A DNA stretch of 10,047 nt from an uncultured Bacilli bacterium (GCA_949113215.1 CARZYU010000003.1:11841-21887); one strand, 5' to 3'. Shown: positions 1 to 6,874, numbered from the stretch's first letter. The notes: generated by a model not told the origin, from the sequence alone. Numbers and translations: made by a program.

Positions 1-1591
1 ATTGATAATGACCAAATACCGTATGAATCAAGTAACGTTTTGCCATATCCTCTTCTTGTTCTAACATAGCTTTCTCTTCTTCTTGTAATCTTGAACAAGG
101 TTTATATCCTGTTACAAACGATCTCGTTTTTCCTCCCTCTAAAATTTCTTTACGAAGGAAAGGATCATAATTCAAAGAAGAATTGCGGATGGATTCTTCG
201 TATATATTTTGATCTGCTTTCGTTGCAAGCTCTATTTCAATCGCACGACGTCTTTCATTCAGTTCTCTTTTTTTGCTGTTGAAATAACTCTTCTCTTTTT
301 GATTGTCCGACATGTTAATCGCCTGTGAAAAACTAGCAATAGAACGATTGACTAATTCGAGATCGCGAAACAGACTACCAATCAAACGAATCATCCGAAG
401 AAGCCACTCTTTGCGAAAACGATACGTTGCTACTAAGTTAGAAAATAAAATGGGTTCACTTTGTTCTTTTTCATATCTCTTATAATCATATAACACATCA
501 AAAATCAGTTGTTCATCTTCCAAATCTTTTTCCAGTTTCGAAAGGAATTCATTCTCTTCTAATCCCGCATCCCGATAATATTCCAAAAGAAAATTCGTCG
601 CTAATTCTGTTTTTTCTTCCTCGGTGAGCGGTGCTTTTCGGTACTGTGTGATATCGATTTCCAAAAGCGGAAGATGCTCTTCCATGGCCTTTGTCGCTGC
701 TTCACGATAAATTGGACTAATTTGCCTCTCTCCAAAGGTAAGACAGAAAATACCGATCGGATGAACTGGCTTTTTGGTAGACAAAACAATACGGTCGTTT
801 CCCACTTCTCTTTGGGCTAAAAACAGAGAAGGGGAAAGCAAAGAAGAATGATAAAGTGATTCTTCTTTCGGATATAAATTGACAAAGTTATCCTCAAAGG
901 GCAGAAGATATCCCATATCGGTTGGTACTTCTTCCAAAAGATCCGAAGAGGTCAAAAGACGAGCAGAAATCTTTTCTTCTTTGCCAGTAGGAAGAGAAGC
1001 AAAAGGAATCGTTAAAAAAGCAAACGGATTTCCCCTCTGATAAGTCTCTACAGTAGATAAATAATGGTTCCAAACCAGGGAATTGGCATGACGAAGTGTC
1101 TGTTCACAAACTAATAACTGTTCTTCGCTAATCACACCTTGTAACGTTTTGTTTCGCACTTGATAATACTGCGCCAAAAGGTTCCAAAGAGTCGTTTCAT
1201 CGAGAAGTTCATGAGATGTCTCCTCTTCAAAAAGAGATTTCAAACTATCCAAAACAGCTTCTCTGTGACGATCCAAACGATCGTCCATTTCTAAAAATTC
1301 CATCTCTTGTCCAAACGGTTCCAATACGTTCTTTAAATCTTTTACAGTTGAGAGCTCTTTTCCCTTAATTTCAAACAAAAAACGATTCAAACGATCCCAC
1401 TTATGAGTTAAACTTCGAAGGCCTTTTCCTTGTAAAAATTTAATTTCCTTGAACTCATCCACAATCTGCTTTGAGGTAGCATTGGTATCGTACGTGGCTT
1501 TATAAAGACGATACGCAAAAGACACTTCAAACCGTGCAATGGTTTGAGTAATCAGTTCTCGTAAATCTTCTTCCGACAACGCTTCTGTCAT
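1..1591 (-). CDS. Large charged protein of unknown function, partial at left edge
   Basis: I do not recognise this protein. The minus-strand frame is open without interruption from an ATG at 1591-1589 to the left edge, giving 530 readable codons; the C-terminus lies outside the window. A strong ribosome binding site (AGGGGAGG) sits 7 bases upstream of the ATG. The product starts MTEALSEEDLREL, has no signal peptide or membrane segment, and is rich in Glu, Lys, Leu and Arg with many helical-looking stretches, so a cytoplasmic, mostly alpha-helical protein is likely. Codons of roughly residues 435-510 encode very charged segments (KKRELNERRRAIE, RLQEEEKAMLEQEED) that could form coiled coils. 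The middle part (about residues 210-310) is more hydrophobic and beta-like. I saw no Walker, helicase or nuclease motif. It follows the phosphatase-fold gene on the same strand, with a hairpin between them. Sure that it is coding; function open. Confidence 0.9.
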   Translation of the reverse strand, partial: MTEALSEEDLRELITQTIARFEVSFAYRLYKATYDTNATSKQIVDEFKEIKFLQGKGLRSLTHKWDRLNRFLFEIKGKELSTVKDLKNVLEPFGQEMEFLEMDDRLDRHREAVLDSLKSLFEEETSHELLDETTLWNLLAQYYQVRNKTLQGVISEEQLLVCEQTLRHANSLVWNHYLSTVETYQRGNPFAFLTIPFASLPTGKEEKISARLLTSSDLLEEVPTDMGYLLPFEDNFVNLYPKEESLYHSSLLSPSLFLAQREVGNDRIVLSTKKPVHPIGIFCLTFGERQISPIYREAATKAMEEHLPLLEIDITQYRKAPLTEEEKTELATNFLLEYYRDAGLEENEFLSKLEKDLEDEQLIFDVLYDYKRYEKEQSEPILFSNLVATYRFRKEWLLRMIRLIGSLFRDLELVNRSIASFSQAINMSDNQKEKSYFNSKKRELNERRRAIEIELATKADQNIYEESIRNSSLNYDPFLRKEILEGGKTRSFVTGYKPCSRLQEEEKAMLEQEEDMAKRYLIHTVFGHYQ

Positions 1592-1632
1592 GTCACTACC
1601 TCCCCTATTTTATCTATCTATCATTATGCCAC

Positions 1633-1675
1633 AAAAGACCACAATTGGCAATGCCCAAATTGCGGTCTTTTTTCT
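1633..1675. terminator. Hairpin between the phosphatase-fold gene and the large unknown gene
   Basis: A 14-base stem (1633-1646 against 1658-1671) encloses a loop that itself contains GGC-AAT-GCC. The stem is complete with one G-U pair when read as minus-strand RNA, and has an A-C mismatch when read as plus-strand RNA. The better T-run (TTTTTTCTTT) follows on the plus strand; on the minus strand only TTTTG follows. The minus-strand gene upstream stops at 1676, five bases before the hairpin, so a leaky minus-strand terminator or attenuator between two co-directional genes is the simplest reading. Confidence 0.5.
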
Positions 1676-2413
1676 TTATGATTTCTTCATTTTAACAAAA
1701 ATAGCAGAGTGATCACTTGGTACCATTCCATCGTATATACGATCATTTTTTACAACACTTTCTATCACCAAATCAGGGGAACAAAAGACATGATCAAGCG
1801 GTTTCGCATGAGGTCTACTTCGAAACGTAGACGTCAAACAAGAGGAAAGATCATATAAATCAAGATGCTCTTGAAATAGGCGTAAATTTTGATTCTCTTG
1901 CATGTTAAAATCTCCTAAAACAATCGTCCGTTGAAGTGGTATCTTTTGAGAAAGATAACGTTCTATTATTTTTAATTGTGTGCGATTCGCCCAAGGAAAA
2001 ATATCAAGATGTGTATTATAAAAATGAAGTTCTTCCCCTTCCCAAGAAAACGTTGCCATCGTACACTTCCGTGGTTGAAAAGAGGCAAAACTTCTAGAAA
2101 GTGGAATCTCGGGATGATGAGATAAAGAAATGATTTTACTGCTTCCCTCTTTTAGTGAAATCTGCTTTGATAAATAAAGAATAGGATTATCCTCTTCGTA
2201 TTTTCTTCCCCGTGATGTCCTAAGCAATCGATACTCTTTCAGATGTTTTTCTAAATAAGAAAACATCCAAGGAGAACATTCTTGCAATCCCATGATGTCA
2301 GGCTGTTCCTCCCTTATGAGACGACAAATCAAGGGAGCCCTTCGCTTTTGATTCATAGAAGAACTAGGTAAATTCCAAATGTTTCGTAAATTTAACGTTC
2401 CTATTTTTAACAT
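1676..2413 (-). CDS. Endonuclease/exonuclease/phosphatase (EEP) family protein
   Basis: 245-residue metal-dependent phosphodiesterase-fold protein (DNase I/ExoIII/sphingomyelinase-like superfamily). The motifs appear in the usual order: Asn8 in TLNLRN, Gln44-Glu45 in GLQE (metal-binding Glu), His135 in NTHLD (catalytic His), Asp168 and Asn170 in GDFN, Asp207-His208, and Asp234-His235 in SDH (the terminal catalytic pair). All catalytic residues are present, so an active enzyme is expected. The length fits the compact single-domain members. There is no signal peptide, so it should act in the cytoplasm. The substrate cannot be told from sequence: DNA, RNA, phospholipid head groups and nucleotide caps are all cleaved by relatives. 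The ATG at 2413 has AGGTG 4 bases upstream. The gene diverges from the glycosyltransferase and precedes the large unknown gene on the same strand. Confidence 0.88.
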   Translation of the reverse strand: MLKIGTLNLRNIWNLPSSSMNQKRRAPLICRLIREEQPDIMGLQECSPWMFSYLEKHLKEYRLLRTSRGRKYEEDNPILYLSKQISLKEGSSKIISLSHHPEIPLSRSFASFQPRKCTMATFSWEGEELHFYNTHLDIFPWANRTQLKIIERYLSQKIPLQRTIVLGDFNMQENQNLRLFQEHLDLYDLSSCLTSTFRSRPHAKPLDHVFCSPDLVIESVVKNDRIYDGMVPSDHSAIFVKMKKS

Positions 2414-2446
2414 ATTTCACCTAACCGCCTTTCCAAATTTGAGTGT

Positions 2447-2452
2447 ATTATA
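2447..2452 (-). promoter_or_regulatory. -10 box for the EEP gene
   Basis: A perfect TATAAT on the minus strand lies 33 bases upstream of the EEP start codon. The region 17 bases further upstream is pyrimidine-rich with no good -35 match, so the promoter is called from the -10 alone. Confidence 0.45.
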
Positions 2453-2536
2453 CTACAAAAGAAAGAAAAAGAAAACTCCTATGATCTCTCTCATAACTAA
2501 AATTACAAGTATTTTCCTTTATCATCTTTTATTAAC

Positions 2537-2565
2537 TTGACAAGCATGATAAAATAAATTGAAAT
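2537..2565 (+). promoter_or_regulatory. Promoter for the glycosyltransferase
   Basis: A perfect TTGACA (2537-2542), a 17-base spacer and TGAAAT (2560-2565, 4 of 6 matches) lead to the gene starting at 2599. The -35 is strong and the -10 weak. Confidence 0.5.
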
Positions 2566-2598
2566 TATGGAAAGATAATTTCATGAAAGGGAAAAACC

Positions 2599-3567
2599 AT
2601 GGAACAAGATTTAATTACTGTAATCATTCCTGTCTACAACAGCGAAAAATATTTTGGTAAATGCATTGAATCCATTTTAAATCAAACCTATCAAAATATC
2701 GAGATTATCATTATCAACGATTGTAGTACAGACGAATCAGAAAATATTATTTTAGATTATTTAGGTAAGGATAACCGCATCACTTACTTATCAAACGAAA
2801 CAAACCTAGGTGTTGGAAAAACAAGAAACATTGGCATCGATCGCGCCAAAGGAAAATACATTTATTTTATCGATAGCGATGACTACATAGAAGAATCTAC
2901 ACTTGCTGATTTACATGATGCCATCCAAGAAGGAGACAGTTTTTGCTGTATGATGCAAGCGTATCGAACGATTGATGGAAAAGATTATCTCTTTTCGAGA
3001 TCCAAGGAGGAATTATCACTACTACGCAGTCCAAGCGTTTGCTTTCGTCTATTTAATAAAAATTTCCTCGATCAAGCCAACATCCGTTTTTCTGGATTAC
3101 CAATCGGAGAAGATTTGGAGTTTGTTTTTAAACTCATGGTCTACAACAATCAGTATTCCTATGTGACGAAACCATTATATCATTACGTAATTCATTCTGA
3201 TTCTTCTTCTCGTGGATCCATACAAAAACAGTTTTCTATTTTTGAAGTTCTTTCCAATATGGAAAACTATGCGAAAAGTCTCAATCGGTATGATCAATTT
3301 TACAAAGAAATCGAATTCCTATATATCAGTCATGGTCTTAGAGGAACTATGAGAAGAATAATGCAATTGCCATTTCAAAAGGAAGACATTGTAACTTGTT
3401 TCCGTTTGGTAGAACAAAAATATCCCAATTGGCAAAACAATGAATATTTGAAACAATATTTAAGTGGTGATTTCAAATTTCTAATTGAGGCTAGAAACAG
3501 CTTAGAAAATGAACAGGAATTACATCGAATCGCCAATGAATTGGATTTATTAAGCTCAAATTATTAA
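2599..3567 (+). CDS. Family 2 glycosyltransferase
   Basis: 322-residue GT2 (GT-A fold) enzyme that should transfer a sugar from a nucleotide-sugar donor to a glycan, lipid or protein acceptor. The N-terminal domain shows VIIPVYNSEKYF (residues 8-19), the nucleotide-binding Asp in INDCSTD (Asp41), the TRN segment near residue 75, and the metal-binding DxD motif as IDSDDYI (Asp92-Ser93-Asp94). GED (170-172) matches the usual catalytic-base region. The C-terminal 130 residues are the variable acceptor-side part. No membrane segment is visible, so it is probably a cytoplasmic or peripheral enzyme of cell-surface glycan synthesis. AAAGGG lies 7 bases before the ATG. The gene stands alone: no other sugar gene is in view, so donor and acceptor cannot be named. 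The terminator overlaps its last codons. Confidence 0.93.
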   Translation: MEQDLITVIIPVYNSEKYFGKCIESILNQTYQNIEIIIINDCSTDESENIILDYLGKDNRITYLSNETNLGVGKTRNIGIDRAKGKYIYFIDSDDYIEESTLADLHDAIQEGDSFCCMMQAYRTIDGKDYLFSRSKEELSLLRSPSVCFRLFNKNFLDQANIRFSGLPIGEDLEFVFKLMVYNNQYSYVTKPLYHYVIHSDSSSRGSIQKQFSIFEVLSNMENYAKSLNRYDQFYKEIEFLYISHGLRGTMRRIMQLPFQKEDIVTCFRLVEQKYPNWQNNEYLKQYLSGDFKFLIEARNSLENEQELHRIANELDLLSSNY

Positions 3568-3583
3568 CAATTTGAGCTTTTAT
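3552..3583 (+). terminator. Terminator overlapping the end of the glycosyltransferase gene
   Basis: A perfect 11-base stem (3552-3562 with 3569-3579) is followed by TTTTATT. The left arm is the last codons of the gene and the TAA stop (3565-3567) lies in the 6-base loop, so the terminator begins inside the coding sequence. Confidence 0.85.
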
Positions 3584-3611
3584 TAACCCTAGTTTTCCAC
3601 CAAAAAAAGAA

Positions 3612-3640
3612 TTGCATTCTTTCTTCTAACATGATATAAT
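3612..3640 (+). promoter_or_regulatory. Promoter for tRNA-Arg
   Basis: TTGCAT (3612-3617), a 17-base spacer and a perfect TATAAT (3635-3640) preceded by TGA, i.e. an extended -10. It lies 22 bases before the mature tRNA. Confidence 0.75.
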
Positions 3641-3662
3641 TCTATCTGTAACAAAAAGAAAT

Positions 3663-3739
3663 GCGCCCGTAGCTCAGCTGGATAGAGTGTTTGGCTACGA
3701 ACCAAAAGGTCAGGGGTTCGAATCCCTTCGGGCGCACCA
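3663..3739 (+). tRNA. tRNA-Arg(ACG)
   Basis: 77-base tRNA with encoded CCA. The acceptor stem GCGCCCG (3663-3669) pairs fully with CGGGCGC (3729-3735), followed by A and CCA. The anticodon stem TTTGG/CCAAA holds the loop CTACGAA, giving anticodon ACG, expected to be edited to ICG and to read CGU, CGC and CGA. The T arm contains GGTTCGAATCC. It has its own promoter and terminator. Confidence 0.97.
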
Positions 3740-3751
3740 TATAGTATGCAG

Positions 3752-3786
3752 AAACCTTATATTATATAAGGTTTTTATTTTTTGTA
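3752..3786 (+). terminator. Terminator of tRNA-Arg
   Basis: Ten-base stem AAACCTTATA (3752-3761) with TATAAGGTTT (3765-3774), a 3-base loop and a long T-rich tail, starting 12 bases after the tRNA. On the other strand the tail is poor, so it serves the tRNA rather than the converging AAA+ gene. Confidence 0.8.
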
Positions 3787-3812
3787 CTCTGAAAAGTACT
3801 ACCAAATTATAA

Positions 3813-5189
3813 TTAATCATTTTTTTCTTTTGTTTTGGTTAAAATGTAAGGCTTATTATTCTCATCGTCAGGTTTTACTAATGAAATGCTTGAATATTCT
3901 CCAGCAAAAATTCTAAATAAGGCACTACTAATACAATCATCAAATACAGTTTTTAAACTTCTAGCACCACTTTGTTTTGCTATAGCTAGTTCAGTGATGT
4001 ATTCAACAAATTCATCACTAAAATCAAAATGCACTTCTAACATATCAAATAGTTTCTTATATGTATTTAATGGACTAAAATCAGATTCTCTTAGTATTTT
4101 CATTATGTCTTCTTTTGATAATGGATTCATAGCGATTGATTTTGAAAATCTTCCGATTAATTCTCGCATAATTCCGTATTTCATAAAATCATCTGCTGTA
4201 AGTTGCTTATAATCATCACCTTCAGAAATTCCAGTAAAAGCTCCTAATCCTACAACTGTTAATTTTGATGTATCGAACTTTTTATCCCCAAAATAGAATA
4301 ATGTTCCATCAAGTAATTTTAATAGCGATCTTTGAACTCCTAATCTAGAAACGTGTGATTGACTATCTTCTGATTTTTCGGCAAGTTTATCAAATTCATC
4401 AATAACCAAGATTCCCTTTTCGGCAAGCTCTTTATCATTATCTGCCGCAAGACATAAATCTTCAAGCATATCAGTTATTTTTCTACCTTGATAACCAGTT
4501 TCAGAAAGAGCAGTTGCATCTTCAATAACTATAGGTATATTATAAAGTTTAGATATTCTTTTTAAAATTTCAGTTTTTCCAGTTCCTGTAGAACCATAAA
4601 TTAAAATATTTTCTTTTAGTTTTGCAATTAAGTCCATATCTAAATCAGAATTGACAACTTTTTGATTTTTAAATAATGCGGTTAATATTTGCATTATTTG
4701 TTCATCCTGAGAAATAATTGTCTTCTTTATTGATGAATACATAGATGAAATATCACTTGTTTTTTCAAATTCATCTTCAGCAAAATCTGATTGTTCTTTT
4801 TGATCACCTTTTTGTAAATAATCTAATAAATCTTGATTTACCAATCTTGCTAAACTATCACCATCACTATCTCTTAAATAATATTTGCCAGTCGATGATA
4901 AACGTTTTTCCCTGATTGAAGTAAAGTTTACCTGATTATCATTAATCTTTAAAGCATCACCTAAATTGTCTGCTAAAAAAACATATTCTTCTTCGTTTCC
5001 GTTTTTATTTATAAAACTTGCGTATGTTCCATTGTATTTTCCACTTAATACATTGCATCTATCGTTTTTTTCTGTATTAGTAAAACCAATACCAACAACA
5101 TAATCGATGAATTCAAATATTTCATATTTTTTCTTTTCATACTTTACATATTTCTTCTTAAATAAATAACCAATTCTTAAGTTTGCCAT
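3813..5189 (-). CDS. ClpX-like AAA+ ATPase with a non-canonical N-terminus
   Basis: 458-residue AAA+ protein whose ATPase core resembles ClpX. Visible: Walker A GSTGTGKT (199-206), pore loop GYQG (231-234, ClpX has GYVG), Walker B ILVIDEFDK (Asp263-Glu264), the ClpX-like stretch GVQRSLLKLLDGT (283-295), the GAF segment after sensor 1 (315-317), arginine-finger region ELIGRF (Arg346) and sensor 2 SGARSLK (Arg409). It should be a ring-forming protein unfoldase or remodeller in the cytoplasm. Differences from ClpX: no four-cysteine zinc domain (Cys45 is the only Cys in the first 200 residues, which look beta-rich instead); the RKH loop after DGT is shortened; the IGF loop that docks ClpP is missing. 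It therefore probably works without ClpP. GGGG lies 8 bases before the ATG. It is visibly more AT-rich than the SDR gene beside it and abuts tRNA-Arg, so horizontal acquisition is plausible. Confidence 0.88.
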   Translation of the reverse strand: MANLRIGYLFKKKYVKYEKKKYEIFEFIDYVVGIGFTNTEKNDRCNVLSGKYNGTYASFINKNGNEEEYVFLADNLGDALKINDNQVNFTSIREKRLSSTGKYYLRDSDGDSLARLVNQDLLDYLQKGDQKEQSDFAEDEFEKTSDISSMYSSIKKTIISQDEQIMQILTALFKNQKVVNSDLDMDLIAKLKENILIYGSTGTGKTEILKRISKLYNIPIVIEDATALSETGYQGRKITDMLEDLCLAADNDKELAEKGILVIDEFDKLAEKSEDSQSHVSRLGVQRSLLKLLDGTLFYFGDKKFDTSKLTVVGLGAFTGISEGDDYKQLTADDFMKYGIMRELIGRFSKSIAMNPLSKEDIMKILRESDFSPLNTYKKLFDMLEVHFDFSDEFVEYITELAIAKQSGARSLKTVFDDCISSALFRIFAGEYSSISLVKPDDENNKPYILTKTKEKND

Positions 5190-5213
5190 AACTAAATCCC
5201 CAATACAAAAGAT

Positions 5214-5222
5214 ATTATATCA
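5214..5222 (-). promoter_or_regulatory. Extended -10 promoter for the AAA+ gene
   Basis: TGATATAAT on the minus strand (5222 down to 5214) is a perfect -10 with the TGN extension, 24 bases before the start codon. The -35 position (5242-5237, AAGAAA) is poor, as tolerated with an extended -10. Confidence 0.6.
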
Positions 5223-5293
5223 TGCTTTTTCAGTGTTTTCTTAAAATGTGTTATATCTTTACTAGTGAATAATATTTATATCATTTTGCAAGA

Positions 5294-5311
5294 GTTGTAG
5301 ATATCTACAAC
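5294..5311. repeat. 18-bp perfect palindrome, possible operator
   Basis: GTTGTAGATATCTACAAC is identical on both strands with no gap, as is typical of a binding site for a dimeric regulator. It is about 75 bases upstream of the AAA+ -10 box and 20 bases from the terminator of the SDR operon. No T-run follows, so it is not a terminator. What binds it is unknown. Confidence 0.4.
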
Positions 5312-5330
5312 ACTCACAACCACTAAGATT

Positions 5331-5359
5331 AAAAAACGGCTTATGAAAAGCCGTTTTTA
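5331..5359 (-). terminator. Terminator of the SDR operon
   Basis: A perfect 11-base stem (5332-5342 with 5348-5358) encloses a 5-base loop, with a T-run on both strands. The only gene reading into it is the SDR on the minus strand, which stops at 5390. Confidence 0.88.
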
Positions 5360-5389
5360 CATGGTTAAATACTTTTATAGCGTTTGTTC

Positions 5390-6127
5390 TTAACTTCTGG
5401 CTGCTCCATCCACCGATAGAATTTCTCCTGTTACATAGCTTGCCATATCACTGGCTAAGAACAAGAAAGCATTAGCAATATCACGTGGTTCTCCGATTCT
5501 TCCAAGGGGAATTGTTTTGATAAGAGGTTCGATCATTTCTTCTGGTAAATTCGCTACCATATCGGTCTTCGTAATTCCAGGAGCAACGGCATTGACTCTA
5601 ATTTGAAATGGTGCTAATTCCCTTGCCAACGATTTGGTAAGTCCATTGACGGCAAATTTACTCGCAGGGTATCCTACTCCCGAAGGCTGTCCATAAATAC
5701 TAACCATCGAACTCGTATTTAAAATAACGCCTCCCTTGTTTTCTTTCATATAAGGAACCACTGCCTTTGTCATCAAAAACACAGCATTGACATTCAAGTT
5801 CATAATGTTTTGAAATTCCTCTATAGAAGTATCTTCTATTTTTTTGTTGGCACTCATCCCTGCATTGTTGACTAAAATATCGATATGTTGATATTCCTCG
5901 ATAATCTCCTTCACCACAGCGGAAATTGATTTGAAATCATTCAAATCAGGAGAGTATCCTTTTACTTCGTACCCTTCCTTTTTCAATCCTTCTATCGCTC
6001 GATCAACCGTTTCTTTTCTAGAACCAAATAGAACAACTTTGGCGCCATTTTCCAAGAAAACTCTCACTGTCTCCAAGCCAATTCCTCTGGTTCCTCCTGT
6101 TACAATTGCTACTTTTCCTTCTAACAT
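5390..6127 (-). CDS. Short-chain dehydrogenase/reductase (FabG-like SDR)
   Basis: 245-residue classical SDR, a cytoplasmic NAD(P)H-dependent oxidoreductase of carbonyl/alcohol groups. Cofactor-binding TGGTRGIG spans residues 10-17; NNAG is 87-90; the catalytic tetrad is Asn112, Ser140, Tyr153 and Lys157 (GYPASK). Ser36-Arg37 after the second strand suggests NADP(H) preference. The C-terminal SVDGAARS replaces the common VDGG. Length and motif spacing fit FabG (3-oxoacyl-ACP reductase), but many SDRs of gut anaerobes with this pattern act on steroids, sugars or alcohols, and no fatty-acid gene is nearby, so the substrate is left open. It starts 15 bases after the stop of the flavin reductase-rubredoxin gene with AGGAAAG upstream of the ATG, so the two are co-transcribed. 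Confidence 0.92.
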   Translation of the reverse strand: MLEGKVAIVTGGTRGIGLETVRVFLENGAKVVLFGSRKETVDRAIEGLKKEGYEVKGYSPDLNDFKSISAVVKEIIEEYQHIDILVNNAGMSANKKIEDTSIEEFQNIMNLNVNAVFLMTKAVVPYMKENKGGVILNTSSMVSIYGQPSGVGYPASKFAVNGLTKSLARELAPFQIRVNAVAPGITKTDMVANLPEEMIEPLIKTIPLGRIGEPRDIANAFLFLASDMASYVTGEILSVDGAARS

Positions 6128-6142
6128 CTTCTTCTTCCTTTC

Positions 6143-6739
6143 CTATTTTCTCTTAAAAAGTGTTCCCTCTACTCCACAGATAGGACATTTAAAATCTTCT
6201 GGTAAAGATTCTCCGTAATAGATGTATCCACAGATCGAACAAACCCAGGCCGTTTTTCCCTCTTCCGTTGTCACTTGGCGTAGTTCATCCTTATGTTCCC
6301 GATAATAAGCATAACTCATCGGCTCTTCCTCCGAAAATACATCTGCTTCGATCATCCTTCCAAGAAAAACCGTATGTGTTTCATTTTCGATCAAATTCAC
6401 TATTTCACAAACCATATATCCTAGGGAATCTTTGATAACAGGAACACTTTCCATCTCTTCTGTTTCGGTGTCTTTAAACTTATCAAAATTCCGCATCGAA
6501 TGAAATCCAAAGGTTTCAATGAGATGAGAACCCCCTTCTTTTCCAAGGACCGAAAGGGCAAAGCGACGATTCTTATGTAACAATTCATTGGTATAATTCT
6601 TTTTCATCACCGCAACGGCAATCATAGGTTGTTCTTCGGCACTGACTTGCGAAACAGCATCGACGATACAACCACCACCATTGGTCGTTAAAACATACAT
6701 TCCTTGGGTAATCTTTCGTGTTATTTTTTTATTTTTCAA
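6143..6739 (-). CDS. Flavin reductase domain fused to rubredoxin (high-molecular-weight rubredoxin type)
   Basis: 198-residue two-domain redox protein. Residues 1 to about 155 match the FMN-binding flavin reductase family (start ITQGMYVLTT, then a GGGCIVDAVSQVS segment, and ALSVLGKEG and YMVCEIV stretches). Residues 165-198 form a short rubredoxin: Cys167-x2-Cys170 and Cys185-x2-Cys188 should bind one iron; the 14-residue gap between pairs is of the rubrerythrin type, not the long classical one. This layout is that of Hrb, which passes electrons from NAD(P)H through FMN and the iron site to partners such as flavodiiron proteins in oxygen or NO defence of anaerobes; that role is inference. The start codon is TTG (6739-6737), chosen because GGGGAG lies 7 bases upstream and residues 1-13 fit the family start. 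First gene of the operon with the SDR. Confidence 0.9.
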   Translation of the reverse strand: MKNKKITRKITQGMYVLTTNGGGCIVDAVSQVSAEEQPMIAVAVMKKNYTNELLHKNRRFALSVLGKEGGSHLIETFGFHSMRNFDKFKDTETEEMESVPVIKDSLGYMVCEIVNLIENETHTVFLGRMIEADVFSEEEPMSYAYYREHKDELRQVTTEEGKTAWVCSICGYIYYGESLPEDFKCPICGVEGTLFKRK

Positions 6740-6747
6740 ACTTTCAT

Positions 6748-6753
6748 CTCCCC
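6748..6753 (-). promoter_or_regulatory. Ribosome binding site fixing the TTG start of the flavin reductase-rubredoxin
   Basis: GGGGAG on the minus strand ends 8 positions before TTG at 6739. An ATG directly after it (6747-6745) opens only ATG AAA GTT TGA in another frame; its TGA overlaps the TTG start as TTGA. That ATG is too close to the site to be used efficiently, so TTG is the likely start. Confidence 0.65.
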
Positions 6754-6757
6754 TTCT

Positions 6758-6766
6758 ATTTTAGCA
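6758..6766 (-). promoter_or_regulatory. Extended -10 promoter of the redox operon
   Basis: TGCTAAAAT on the minus strand gives a 5-of-6 -10 box with TGN extension, about 20 bases before the start codon. The -35 region is a T-run without a clear match. Confidence 0.45.
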
Positions 6767-6845
6767 TAAAAAAGTTTTGAGAAAAATGGAACAAAGGAAA
6801 AGAAAAAACATAAACTATCATATCTCTTCCAATAAAAAAGAGGGA

Positions 6846-6874
6846 TTGATTTTTTAAAAATGGTATGTTACAAT
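6846..6874 (+). promoter_or_regulatory. Promoter of the tRNA-Pro pair
   Basis: TTGATT (6846-6851), a 17-base spacer and TACAAT (6869-6874) preceded by TGT (extended -10), 25 bases before the first tRNA-Pro. Confidence 0.7.

Noticed and set aside
91..789. Short ORFs on both strands (91-282, 303-485, 601-789)
   Set aside because: All lie inside the uninterrupted 530-codon frame of the large unknown gene in other frames.
3663..5330. Direct repeat of the tRNA-Arg 3' end as an attachment site
   Set aside because: No second copy of the tRNA 3' end was found downstream within the window.
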